A stretch of DNA of 64,000 nucleotides from Sphingomonadaceae bacterium (GTDB lineage Bacteria > Pseudomonadota > Alphaproteobacteria > Sphingomonadales > Sphingomonadaceae). Location: the NCBI GenBank assembly GCA_021732525.1, contig JAKFUU010000006.1, forward strand, positions 1 through 64,000, in the 5' to 3' direction. Made by a program: the position numbers and the translations under genes. Numbering within the stretch: the stretch's first letter is position 1; every line of letters starts with the position of its first letter. Shown in pieces: positions 29,601-37,462 of the stretch. The notes below the pieces were generated by a model that saw only the letters and a program-made list of their open reading frames with translations, had not been told where the DNA came from and did no database searches.

Positions 29601-29653
29601 AACTGGGGTAGATTGAAAAACCACCCCCAATTTCTTGAAAATCTACCCCAGTT
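29601..29653. repeat. Inverted arm-type repeat between tRNA-Gly and integrase
   Basis: AACTGGGGTAGATT (29601-29614) and AATCTACCCCAGTT (29640-29653), a perfect 14-bp inverted repeat, probably integrase binding sites. Related direct copies lie near the other end at 33622-33633 and 33636-33645. 29467-29702 otherwise has no gene. Confidence 0.6.
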
Positions 29654-29702
29654 TTCCGCTGTAAGGCCCAGAAAACATAGGGTTGTAGAGGATCTCTAGA
29701 AT

Positions 29703-30926
29703 ATGGCTTTGACTGATACAGGCATTAAGGCGCTGAAACCCGCCGAAAAAGCGTTCAAGGCCTATGACGGCAAAGGGCTGTATTTGGAAATCGCTAAGGG
29801 CGGCGGCAAGCTGTGGCGGTATCGGTATCGCCATGCGGGCAAAGAAAAGCTGCTGGCATTGGGGGCCTATCCCGAAACGTCATTGGCAGAGGCCCGCGCC
29901 AAACGGAACGCGGCGGCAAAGCAATTAGCAGATGGCAATGATCCATCACACACCCGCAAAATGGACAAGATTGCAGCCAGCATCAGCGCGGGAAACACCT
30001 TTGCCGATGTCGCAGAGGATTATATCAAAACCAAAATGGCATATCGGGCCGAATCAACCCGCACAAAGGCGCGGTGGCTTTTGGATAACCTTGCGCCGCT
30101 GCATCGCCGTCCGATTGCCGAAATTGTGCCAGCCGAATTATTGACCATTCTAAGGCGCATTGAAAATAGCGGACGGCTGGATACGGCCAAGGCAACCCGT
30201 GCCTTTGCCAGCCGTGTTTTCCTCTATGGCGTGGCGACGGTGCGTTGTGAGAGTAACCCTGCCGCATTGTTGCTTGGGGCGCTCTCCAGTCCAGTTGTTA
30301 AGCATCGGGCGGCGATATTAGAGCCGCAGGCCCTTGGAGCGTTCCTACGGGCTGTGGATGCCTATACAGGCACGGCAACGGTGCAATTGGCGATGACGTT
30401 GCTACCGCACGTAGCATTGCGCCCCAGCGAGCTTAGAATGGCGTTGTGGCAGGAAATCGATTGGGATGAGGCGATATGGCGCGTTCCCGCCGAACGCACA
30501 AAGCTGCGCCGTCCCCATGCGGTGCCGTTATCGGTGCAAGTGCTGTCCCTGTTGCGGGAATTGGAGACGCTAACGGGCGCAGGGCAGGCGGCATATCTCT
30601 TTCCCGCCTTGGCCAAGCATAATCGGCCTATGTCTGAAAACACCCTCAATCAAGCATATCGCCGCATGGACTATGCCGCCGATGTCGTAACCGCCCACGG
30701 CTTTCGCGCCACATTCTCCACGCTGGCCAATGAAAGCGGTAAATGGCAGCCCGATGCGATTGAACGGGCCTTGGCGCATGGAGATAGCAATGCGGTGCGC
30801 GGTGCGTATAGCAGAGGTACATATTGGGCAGAGCGAGTGGAAATGGCGCAGTGGTGGAGCGACTATCTCGATACGTTGCGGACGGGTGCTGTGGTGTTGC
30901 CGTTTGGGCGGGTGGGGGAAGTTTGA
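29703..30926 (+). CDS. Tyrosine-type site-specific integrase (P4 family)
   Basis: 407 aa. The N-terminal DUF4102-like arm-binding domain (MALTDTGIKALKPAEKAFKAYDGKGLYLEIAKGGGKLWRYRYRHAG split by key residues) is complete, followed by a core-binding domain (~100-185). The catalytic domain has the first Arg in VALRPSELRMALW, HGFRATFSTLANES (His-x-x-Arg) and LAHGDSNAVRGAYSRGTYW with the catalytic Tyr in the usual position before AQWWSDYLD. It reads away from the tRNA, as P4-type integrases do. The stop is followed directly by the ATG of the next gene. Appears intact. Confidence 0.96.
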   Translation: MALTDTGIKALKPAEKAFKAYDGKGLYLEIAKGGGKLWRYRYRHAGKEKLLALGAYPETSLAEARAKRNAAAKQLADGNDPSHTRKMDKIAASISAGNTFADVAEDYIKTKMAYRAESTRTKARWLLDNLAPLHRRPIAEIVPAELLTILRRIENSGRLDTAKATRAFASRVFLYGVATVRCESNPAALLLGALSSPVVKHRAAILEPQALGAFLRAVDAYTGTATVQLAMTLLPHVALRPSELRMALWQEIDWDEAIWRVPAERTKLRRPHAVPLSVQVLSLLRELETLTGAGQAAYLFPALAKHNRPMSENTLNQAYRRMDYAADVVTAHGFRATFSTLANESGKWQPDAIERALAHGDSNAVRGAYSRGTYWAERVEMAQWWSDYLDTLRTGAVVLPFGRVGEV

Positions 30927-31691
30927 ATGGCAAAACTCCGCAACATTATTAAACAATTAGATACCGATTATTTTGAGAACGTCACACCAATTTGGGCAAA
31001 GCCATACATCGTTGGCGACGGCCTGCTGTTGGAGCTTTGGAAGCATATGCCGCATGTCGAAGAATTGTCATGGCATACTCCAGAGCAGCGCAAATTTGCA
31101 AAAGATGCCTTGCGTGCGGCGTTGAGAAAAGCAGATGAGTCAGAGAGTAGGTTAGACGAAATTTGGATAGAGGAAATTCATAGAAAATATCATAATGCGG
31201 CATATGAACTAGCAAGATGGAAACCCGAAATCGACGGCTGGGAACGGGATAGCTGGGCAAATCATAGCGACAATGTATTTTTTCGTGTCAGGGAGCAGTT
31301 GATCGCTACCTGTGAAGCTTGGCGCAGCTATGACTGGCAAGCATTCAGCAAAGAGCACCAACGGCTAAAGGCTAACCGGAATGATCGCCCCGTTTGGATC
31401 AATGAGTTTCACTTTAGCGTGTTACCGGATGAGTTGCCACCGCCAGCAACGCTTATGGGGCTGTGTCTTGCAGATATAGTTGCACAATTTGGAAATGGCA
31501 GAGCTGCCCAAAAAGTCCGGCATGGCCCCATCAAATTCGATATTATCGGTCGAACGCCTTGGAAAGCGATATTGGAATTTGTGCAGGTCGTTTTCGACGA
31601 AGATGTCGATTGGGACAATTTAGCTATCCGAACAAGTGTGGCTTATCACGCTAAACGAATCACACAATTTTACCGAACTCCGCACCGATAA
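30927..31691 (+). CDS. Unknown protein, 254 aa, coupled to the integrase
   Basis: Start ATG at 30927 directly follows the integrase stop, with GGGGGAA as SD. No signal peptide or TM segment is seen. The protein is Trp-rich (SWHTPEQRKF, RWKPEIDGWERDSW, EAWRSYDWQAF), and has a C-terminal part with 'DEDVDWDNLAIRTSVAYHAKR'. Mixed Lys/Glu helical segments (KDALRAALRKADESESRLDEIW) suggest a mostly helical soluble fold. I do not recognise a family. Base composition is visibly more AT-rich than that of the chromosomal genes around it. It could be cargo such as a defence or regulatory protein, but the sequence does not show this. Confidence 0.75.
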   Translation: MAKLRNIIKQLDTDYFENVTPIWAKPYIVGDGLLLELWKHMPHVEELSWHTPEQRKFAKDALRAALRKADESESRLDEIWIEEIHRKYHNAAYELARWKPEIDGWERDSWANHSDNVFFRVREQLIATCEAWRSYDWQAFSKEHQRLKANRNDRPVWINEFHFSVLPDELPPPATLMGLCLADIVAQFGNGRAAQKVRHGPIKFDIIGRTPWKAILEFVQVVFDEDVDWDNLAIRTSVAYHAKRITQFYRTPHR

Positions 31692-31803
31692 CTTATTGGA
31701 AAGTGTCTATTTAGTATAACAACGTAGTTCGCTTTATTCCTCTTCATGCCCAAATGCACAGAGCAATTTCGCACTGTCGCTGATGGCATGAAAGGAATTT
31801 GGT

Positions 31804-31992
31804 ATGGCAAAGTTATTGCCCATAAAAGACGCTTGCGCAGAATATGGCCTGTCGCGCAGTGCACTTTATCGAGAAGTGGAAAAGGGCCGATTGCCGATGC
31901 GCAAGATTGGCAAATCCAGCCGTATATCGCGTGATGATCTTGATAACTGGTTGGCGGCATTGCCCACTGCTGGAAAGGCGGCGGCGTCATGA
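31804..31992 (+). CDS. AlpA-like HTH protein (excisionase/regulator), 62 aa
   Basis: The motif LLPIKDACAEYGLSRSALYREVEKGRLPMRKIGKSSRISRDDLDNWLAAL is a MerR/AlpA-type winged helix-turn-helix covering the whole protein. Such proteins act as excisionases and activators of integrase genes in P4-type elements. GGAATTTGGT precedes the ATG (AAAGGAATTTGGT). Overlaps the next gene start by 4 bases. The 31692-31803 gap may hold its promoter. Confidence 0.9.
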   Translation: MAKLLPIKDACAEYGLSRSALYREVEKGRLPMRKIGKSSRISRDDLDNWLAALPTAGKAAAS

Positions 31993-32327
31993 TCCATCAC
32001 CAAATAAAATCAGGGGTGGTTGCCGCCACCTCTGATTTCAAAAATCAAGCTAAAATCAATTACACGTTACCAGCGCAATATCGCAAGCCAATTCGCTACT
32101 GGATCGATCAACAAACTGCCATTTTCAGAGGTAAGCAAGCTTTCGTGCTGGATCGACTTATCAATGCAAAACCCGATGCAATGGAGCACAGCAGTACAAT
32201 GCATGTGGTTTCGGCATTGCGTGATGTAATCCGGCATTTGGAGCGAAAAGGGGTGAGAATCAGCAAGCAAAGGAGACAGAACACAGTCTATTTCTTGCTG
32301 TCCGATGTTGCACGATGGGAGGCGTAG
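31989..32327 (+). CDS. Hypothetical protein with winged-helix-like C-terminus, 112 aa
   Basis: Overlaps the AlpA gene by 4 bases (ATGA), so translationally coupled. The middle ARFVLDRLINAKPDA-type region (GKQAFVLDRLI) and VVSALRDVIRHLERKGVRISKQRRQNTVYFLLSDVARW look like a helix-turn-helix/wing, a pattern seen in small phage and island DNA-binding proteins that end 'G..I..xxx..YxL'. Function unknown; a regulatory or replication accessory role is an inference. Confidence 0.65.
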   Translation: MIHHQIKSGVVAATSDFKNQAKINYTLPAQYRKPIRYWIDQQTAIFRGKQAFVLDRLINAKPDAMEHSSTMHVVSALRDVIRHLERKGVRISKQRRQNTVYFLLSDVARWEA

Positions 32328-32329
32328 AT

Positions 32330-32569
32330 ATGAGCAACGCAATCCTATTCGAATGCCAAACCACAAAATACCTATGGCGCTTTGAATTCGTGACATATCA
32401 GGGACGCGAGACATTCCGCGTCTGGCCCTACTACAAGAAGGACGGCGAGTGGTGTCCTTCTAAAGCGCAATATGTGAAAGACGCCCTGCAAATGCCACTG
32501 GACGATTTTGCAGCATTGCGAGCGGCTTTTGCTCAATATGGCAATGGCTCAATTAAGTTAGTCGCCTAA
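32330..32569 (+). CDS. Small protein with PC4-like pattern, 79 aa
   Basis: A strong SD (GGGAGGCG) precedes the ATG at 32330. The sequence KYLWRFEFVTYQGRETFRVWPYYKKDGEWCPSKAQ followed by ALQMPLDDFAALRAAF mirrors the beta-sheet/helix pattern of PC4/p15-type ssDNA-binding domains (GR-x-x-x-R-x-x-Y-x-x-x-DGEW-P-x-K then 'MPLDDFAAL'). If right, it would bind single-stranded DNA during element replication. This is pattern recognition only. Confidence 0.6.
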   Translation: MSNAILFECQTTKYLWRFEFVTYQGRETFRVWPYYKKDGEWCPSKAQYVKDALQMPLDDFAALRAAFAQYGNGSIKLVA

Positions 32570-32575
32570 GCTTGA

Positions 32576-32605
32576 AGGGGCAGAGTTTCGGCTCTGCCTC
32601 TTTCA
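32576..32605 (+). terminator. Terminator inside the element
   Basis: GGCAGAG (32579-32585) pairs with CTCTGCC (32592-32598), in an AGGGGCAGAG...CTCTGCCTCTTTC context with a T-rich tail. It separates the alpA-type operon from the HUH gene. Confidence 0.6.
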
Positions 32606-32645
32606 TTTATCCCCCAATCTTGAAACTTGCGAATGATTGCGCCGT

Positions 32646-33395
32646 ATGGCCATTACAGCTCCCTTGCGCGTTCAACATAAGCGCAGAAAACAGCCAAAGC
32701 CCAAAATTGGCACGGCGCTTGCTATTATCAATACAGATAAGAGTGAGGCGCATGTTGACGCAAAACATACCCTTAACGGCTGGGGTGGGAAGCGGAATAG
32801 CAGTGCGAGAGTGAGCAAGGTCATGCCAATTGCCACGGCCAACGCAATCATTGATGCAGCCTATCATGCCATAAAAATCGGCCTGCCCCTCAATCGCTTT
32901 GTGACGATTCATTTAGAACGCGCTGGCATAACCGATGCAGAGGTCGCGAAGGCCGTTGGCAGGATCATGAAACTGGCCAAAGATTGGATGCAGACAAAAG
33001 GCCAGGTGATTGCCCATGCTTGGATTAGAGAGAATGACAACGGCGATGGCCGCAAGGGCAGCCATGTGCACATTTTGCTCCATTGCCCCGATACACTGCC
33101 CATAGGCTGCATGTGGCGGCGTTGGCTCCGCAAGGTGTCTGGCCAGCCGTATCGCCGCAATGTCATAAAATCCAAGCGGATCGGCGGCACTGTGAACGCC
33201 TATACCAATATGCCCGCTGTGTATTTGCAAAACCTAGATGGGGTGCTTGGTTACGTGTGTAAGGGAGTGTCGCGTGCCGATGCAGTAAAGCTTGGCTTAC
33301 CAAAACAGCAAGCGGGTGGGTGGATCATTGGCAAGCGAGCGGGATGGTCACAGAATATCGGCGCAAAATCACGGGTCCGTGCTCTGCAAACCTAG
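32646..33395 (+). CDS. Putative HUH-type rolling-circle replication or nicking protein, 249 aa
   Basis: The order of motifs fits HUH endonucleases: a beta-strand motif 1 (NRFVTIHLERAG, ~80-92), the metal-binding HUH motif in GSHVHILLHCP (His140, His142; a third His follows at 146), and a conserved Tyr/Lys motif in LGYVCKGVS (Tyr203). A basic N-terminus (QHKRRKQPKPK) could bind DNA. Related single-gene Rep-like proteins are found in small integrative elements and filamentous-phage-type satellites. The ATG at 32646 is used; a TTG three codons upstream is possible. The Tyr assignment is tentative. Confidence 0.65.
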   Translation: MAITAPLRVQHKRRKQPKPKIGTALAIINTDKSEAHVDAKHTLNGWGGKRNSSARVSKVMPIATANAIIDAAYHAIKIGLPLNRFVTIHLERAGITDAEVAKAVGRIMKLAKDWMQTKGQVIAHAWIRENDNGDGRKGSHVHILLHCPDTLPIGCMWRRWLRKVSGQPYRRNVIKSKRIGGTVNAYTNMPAVYLQNLDGVLGYVCKGVSRADAVKLGLPKQQAGGWIIGKRAGWSQNIGAKSRVRALQT

Positions 33396-33621
33396 CCCAT
33401 ATATGCGCTAAGGAACCGCAAAATAGATTTCATTCCCGGTTGGATCATTGTGCGCCAGTTTGAAGTTTCGATTTGTTTCCGCACCAAAATAGCCGATTTT
33501 AAGATTTGCCAAAGCACAGGCAATCCCGCCAAGCCTGTTTCTGTTTTCTGTTCAGCCTATAATTTGGCGCACACAATCAAGGGGTGTTGAGCGATCAATA
33601 CCGGCGTCACTTCTCAATAAG

Positions 33622-33645
33622 TGGGGTAGATTTGAGGGTAGATTT
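33622..33645 (+). repeat. Direct arm-type repeats near the right end of the element
   Basis: TGGGGTAGATTT (33622-33633) and GAGGGTAGATTT (33634-33645, shared core GGGTAGATTT) lie side by side and match the inverted copies at 29604-29614 and 29640-29650. The candidate right att TTCCCCTTACC is at 33700-33710. The gap 33396-33842 otherwise shows no gene, and a GCCCTGC/GCAGGGC hairpin at 33718-33753. Confidence 0.6.
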
Positions 33646-33842
33646 GCAATCTTACACATGAAATATATTATAAAACATAATGATAGGTAGAGAACGGGGT
33701 TCCCCTTACCTCCAACTGCCCTGCAACATGTGATAGGTGCAAACCGGCAGGGCGGTGCTTCACGGCGCTTAAATTCTCTGGCTGGGCAGTTAAACATTTG
33801 TCACGCTTTGGCTGCTATAGCCTGTGCGAAGAAAGCGCGGGC

Positions 33843-34832
33843 ATGACCAAAGTTTATATCACCATCGATACCGAATATTCAGCCGGATTGTTTCGGCGCC
33901 TTGGCGCTGGCGCCCAGCAAGAGAATTTTGACCGGTCGATCCGTTGCAAAACTGCGCAGGGTGATGTCGGCATCGGCTATCAGATGGATGTCTTTGATCG
34001 TTACGGATTGAAAGCGGTATTTTTCGTCGACCCGATGCCCGCGTTGGTTTGGGGCATCCGCGCGATTACGGATATTGTGCAGCCGATATTGGCACGCGGG
34101 CATGATGTGCAATTGCATTGTCACACCGAATGGCTGGTATTTGCCGCCGATAATAACCCATTGATCGGCTCCGCGCAGGGTCGTTTGACTGGACAAAATA
34201 TCAAGGATTTTGCGCTTGATGAACAACGGAAGATATTGCGCACCGCTGCCGATCTGCTCGTGGCTGCTGGTGCGCCTTATCCGATCGCATTTCGCGCGGG
34301 AAATTACGGCGCCAATGATGATACGCTGCACGCGCTGGCTTCCCTCGGGATTGGCTATGACAGCAGCCATTGTCCGGGAATTGCGATGGGTGATTGCGCC
34401 ATCGGCTTGCCCAAAAGCCAATATGCGCCGATCCGCCATTGCGGCGTGAATGAAATTCCCATCGGCGCGATTGGCGCAGGCGGCAATGCCACCCGTCATG
34501 CGCAAATAACCGCGCTATCTGCGCGCGAAATGATCGCAGCTATTGGCTATGCGCAGGTGCAGCATGTGCCCTATTTCACGCTGGTTTCGCATAGCTTTGA
34601 ATTGATGAGCCGGGATCGGAGCCGGATCAATCGGATCGTTAAGCATCGGTTTGAGGAATTTTGCAGGATACTCGCGGGCTTGCCGGGCACCGAAACCGCG
34701 ACCTATCGTGATAGCCCGCCGCAAATGGACATCGCGCAAATCTCTACTCCGCTATTGCCGCATAGTTCATTTCGCACCGCCGCAAGATTGGCCGAACAAG
34801 CCGCAAGCAATGCTCTATATGGGGCCAGATAA
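33843..34832 (+). CDS. Polysaccharide deacetylase-like protein
   Basis: 329 aa with the NodB-homology pattern: VYITIDTEYS (metal Asp in the DTE position), AVFFVDPMPAL, HDVQLHCHTEWL (His-x-His metal ligands), FRAGNYGAND and a late LVSHSFEL (His). N-terminus MTKVYITIDTE begins at 33843. It lies directly beyond the element and its stop shares one base with the ATG of the next gene, so the two are coupled. Family role: removal of N- or O-acetyl groups from a surface glycan. Confidence 0.85.
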   Translation: MTKVYITIDTEYSAGLFRRLGAGAQQENFDRSIRCKTAQGDVGIGYQMDVFDRYGLKAVFFVDPMPALVWGIRAITDIVQPILARGHDVQLHCHTEWLVFAADNNPLIGSAQGRLTGQNIKDFALDEQRKILRTAADLLVAAGAPYPIAFRAGNYGANDDTLHALASLGIGYDSSHCPGIAMGDCAIGLPKSQYAPIRHCGVNEIPIGAIGAGGNATRHAQITALSAREMIAAIGYAQVQHVPYFTLVSHSFELMSRDRSRINRIVKHRFEEFCRILAGLPGTETATYRDSPPQMDIAQISTPLLPHSSFRTAARLAEQAASNALYGAR

Positions 34833-36058
34833 TGCCGTCCCGCCCAAACAGCGGCATTTTGCCGCCCGCGATCGTGGTCGGTGTGGATACGCCCATTGGA
34901 TTAACCGTCATCCGCGAATTGGGAGAGCGCGGCGTTCCCGTGATCGGTGTCGGTTCCAGCGACCATTCGATTGGTGCCGCTTCGCGTTACACCGCGGTAT
35001 TTTTCAAGCGGCCTAAGGATGCGCCGATTTCGCATTGGCTTGCTGGATTGATTGCGCAGCATAATGCCAAAGCCGTTTTGGCCGTTTCGGAAAATGACTT
35101 GCTCGAATTGGCGCAGCTTCCCGAAGTGATTGCGGGATGCCGGATAGTAACCCCGCGCCAGCCGCTATTAGATCTGGTGCTGGATAAGAGCCGAACCAGC
35201 GCCGCTGCTAGGGCGATAGGCATCGATGTACCGGAATCGTGGCAACCGGTCAGCGGGGAGGATTTTGACGCGATTGCGGGCCGCCTGTGCTATCCACTGG
35301 CGATCAAGTGGAATGATCCGATGGCGATGATGCCAGCGCTCCATAAGCATTCCATCGCCTTTGAAAAAATCGAATATGCGCATGATGCGGCTGAGTTGCT
35401 CGCAATCCTGTCCAAATATCAGGCGCTCCAAAGCTGGCCATTGGTGCAAAGCTATTGTCCTGGCGTCGGCCTTGGCCAAATGCTGTTCTTGAAAGGCGGC
35501 GATATTATGCTGCGCTTTCAGCATCGGCGGCTGCATGAATGGCCGGTGAGCGGCGGGGTTTCAACGCTTTGCCAAAATGAGCCACCCCACTTGCATCAGG
35601 CACAAATGGAAAAATCCGCCGCTTTGCTCCGCCATATTGGATGGCAGGGCGCAGCGATGGTGGAATATCGCTTTGATGCGGCAACGGGCCGCTATTGGCT
35701 GATGGAAATTAACGGCCGCTTTTGGGGCAGCTTGCCACTGGCTTATTATTGCGGCGCATATTTCGCATGGGAAAGCTATGCGCGCGCGATATTGGGCGCA
35801 GAGCATCGCGCCGCCTCGCCGCATTTTCGCCCAGTGAAAACCTGCTATCTGATCCCAGAAACGCGGCGGCTGGCTGCGATCTTGATCGGCCGTGCGCCGC
35901 AATATGGATGGGGCGGACGGATAAAGGCGCTTGCGGGTTTTTTGCGAGATCGCCTCAATCCGCGAATGCGCTATTATGTTTTTTCCTGGCGCGATCCCAA
36001 ACCATTTTTCGCCGATATGATCGGCATCATCGCCCGGCTGATGCGCCGGGGAAGCTAA
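34832..36058 (+). CDS. ATP-grasp carboxylate-amine ligase-like protein
   Basis: 408 aa. N-terminal Rossmann-like start (AIVVGVDTPIGLTVIRELGERGVPVIGVGSSDHSIG), a central ATP-grasp core (YPLAIKWNDPM, then LQSWPLVQSYCPGVGLGQ) and the metal site in MEINGRFWGSLPLAYYCGA. Resembles ATP-grasp proteins found in exopolysaccharide or glycan-modification clusters that attach amino acids or amines to acids. Starts in the ATG that overlaps the deacetylase stop. The C-terminus overlaps the convergent LMW-phosphatase gene by 32 bases. Confidence 0.88.
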   Translation: MPSRPNSGILPPAIVVGVDTPIGLTVIRELGERGVPVIGVGSSDHSIGAASRYTAVFFKRPKDAPISHWLAGLIAQHNAKAVLAVSENDLLELAQLPEVIAGCRIVTPRQPLLDLVLDKSRTSAAARAIGIDVPESWQPVSGEDFDAIAGRLCYPLAIKWNDPMAMMPALHKHSIAFEKIEYAHDAAELLAILSKYQALQSWPLVQSYCPGVGLGQMLFLKGGDIMLRFQHRRLHEWPVSGGVSTLCQNEPPHLHQAQMEKSAALLRHIGWQGAAMVEYRFDAATGRYWLMEINGRFWGSLPLAYYCGAYFAWESYARAILGAEHRAASPHFRPVKTCYLIPETRRLAAILIGRAPQYGWGGRIKALAGFLRDRLNPRMRYYVFSWRDPKPFFADMIGIIARLMRRGS

Positions 36059-36584
36059 CCTTCAACGCATCCACCGCCGATTTTATCCGCCCAAGACATA
36101 TCGGCATATAAGCAGGATCAAGCTTATAGGGATCGTGCAAATGCGGCAGCGGCGGCGTAGTATAGAGGCCGAGTAAGCTTCGCGGATAATCCCGCAGCGC
36201 TGGATCCGCCGCAATTTTCGACAGCTGCCGTACCTCCATGGCCAGCAGCAGGTCGCCCGGCTGGGGCACAAAATCTTCGGCGGCGGTGGTTAGGTGATCC
36301 GAAAGATCAACGCCCATTTGCACGGCAATTGCGCTCGTACCGGGATAGGCAGGCTTGCCGCTGCTGGTCGATAGGCCAAAAGAAGCCGCGTCAATCCCCA
36401 ATTGCCGCGCATAATGATCGGCAAAAGCGCTGCGGCAGATATTGCCATGGCACACGAAAACCACCCGCCGCACCGTTCGCGCATCGGCCGCGACAATATC
36501 GGCTTGCTTCAGCCCCAGCTGCCAATAGGATAAGGCGAGCCGAAGCAATCCGCGATAGGTTCCAAAATGCGAATTTATTCTCAT
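36027..36584 (-). CDS. Low-molecular-weight protein-tyrosine phosphatase
   Basis: 185 aa. The P-loop CHGNICR (Cys45, Arg51) in VVFVCHGNICRSAFADHYAR and the general-acid Asp151 in HDPYK are intact, so it should be active. The first ~38 residues (MRINSHFGTYRGLLRLALSYWQLGLKQADIV) are an extra N-terminal segment not in the classic 150-aa enzyme. Such phosphatases usually regulate bacterial tyrosine kinases that control polysaccharide export; no kinase is in this window. Convergent and overlapping by 32 bases with the ATP-grasp gene. Confidence 0.93.
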   Translation of the reverse strand: MRINSHFGTYRGLLRLALSYWQLGLKQADIVAADARTVRRVVFVCHGNICRSAFADHYARQLGIDAASFGLSTSSGKPAYPGTSAIAVQMGVDLSDHLTTAAEDFVPQPGDLLLAMEVRQLSKIAADPALRDYPRSLLGLYTTPPLPHLHDPYKLDPAYMPICLGRIKSAVDALKVSFPGASAGR

Positions 36585-36785
36585 AGAACCCCTTATAGCG
36601 CGGCCCTGTTAACGGTTGGTGTGCAGCGGCAGAGACGGTTCGCGTCCATATCCTGATACAAAATGCGACAAAATTGTTTTTGCGCGGCAAATTTCTGCGA
36701 CATAATGATGGTAGATGTTTTGATGGAAGCCGAAAATTTTGCGGCGGGTAGACCATCAAGAAGCGAGCATCAAAAGGAGTGATCG

Positions 36786-37331
36786 ATGAAAAATTCCCTA
36801 TATTCAGCCGGAGGCGCGGCGGCGCTGATGTTAATCGCTGCGGCGAGCGTGGCTTATGCTGCGCCTGGCGAGCGCGGCGGCCGCTGGCAAAAAATCGATG
36901 CCGATGGCAATGGCCAGATTAGTCAAGCCGAGCAAAATGCGGCTGCGCAGGCACGCTTTGCGGCGCTGGATGTTGACGGAAACGGCAAAATTGATGCGAG
37001 TGACCGTGAGGCGCGGGTCGCCCAAGCATTTGCAAAAATGGACACGGATAATAATGGCTCGGTTAGCGAAGCGGAATTTAAGGCGGCGCAAAAGGCGCGC
37101 GCCGAAAAGCGCCGCGCGGCGTCACCACGCAGCGGCGGTGATGTCGGTCGTTGGGGCCGCGCCGACACCAATGGTGACCAAGCAATTAGCCGCGCCGAAT
37201 TTGACGCAGCAACGCGCGCGCGTTTTACCACGGCCGATGTTAATGGCGATGGCAATTTAACCAGAGAGGAAGCGCAGGCCGCCCGCAAAGCGGTCCGCGC
37301 GCAGCGTAAGGCCGCACGCCGCGCTGGATAA
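36786..37331 (+). CDS. Secreted EF-hand protein with five calcium loops
   Basis: 181 aa. Signal peptide (MKNSLYSAGGAAALMLIAAASVAYA) then five 12-residue EF loops with the D-x-D/N-x-D/N-G pattern at about 38-49, 62-73, 86-97, 127-138 and 151-162 (DADGNGQISQAE, DVDGNGKIDASD, DTDNNGSVSEAE, DTNGDQAISRAE, DVNGDGNLTREE). The tail is Arg/Lys/Ala-rich. Likely a periplasmic calcium-binding protein of the type common in sphingomonads. It precedes the two-component system, but its stop is 131 bases before the next ATG. Confidence 0.88.
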   Translation: MKNSLYSAGGAAALMLIAAASVAYAAPGERGGRWQKIDADGNGQISQAEQNAAAQARFAALDVDGNGKIDASDREARVAQAFAKMDTDNNGSVSEAEFKAAQKARAEKRRAASPRSGGDVGRWGRADTNGDQAISRAEFDAATRARFTTADVNGDGNLTREEAQAARKAVRAQRKAARRAG

Positions 37332-37381
37332 GCGGAGGCCTGCCGCGCGCTGCGGAATGGTGGCATCCAATCGGCAAGGTG

Positions 37382-37420
37382 GAAAAGCGCTTTTCACTTT
37401 GCCTTTTGGTTTCCTATATT
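37382..37420 (+). promoter_or_regulatory. Palindrome and -10 upstream of the response regulator
   Basis: GAAAAGCGCTTTTC (37382-37395) is a perfect 14-bp palindrome, extended imperfectly to about 22 bp (AAGGTGG...CACTTT). A TATATT (37415-37420) suitable as -10 lies 20 bases past it. The palindrome would overlap the -35 region. Confidence 0.45.
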
Positions 37421-37462
37421 CATTTCGCAATTTTTGAATGTAGCGAGGCAGGCCCAATTATC

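Larger units (their letters stand above)
29449..33710 (+). mobile_element. Small integrative element in tRNA-Gly, about 4.2 kb
   Basis: The tRNA 3' part is directly followed by a P4-type integrase gene reading away from it. Cargo is an unknown 254-aa protein, an AlpA-like HTH, two small proteins and a HUH-type protein. TTCCCCTTACC occurs in the tRNA T-stem (29449-29459) and again at 33700-33710, a possible short att repeat. A G-rich repeat (TGGGGTAGATT) occurs near both ends. No capsid, conjugation or known defence gene is visible. The core from 30927 on is more AT-rich than the flanks by eye. Confidence 0.75.
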
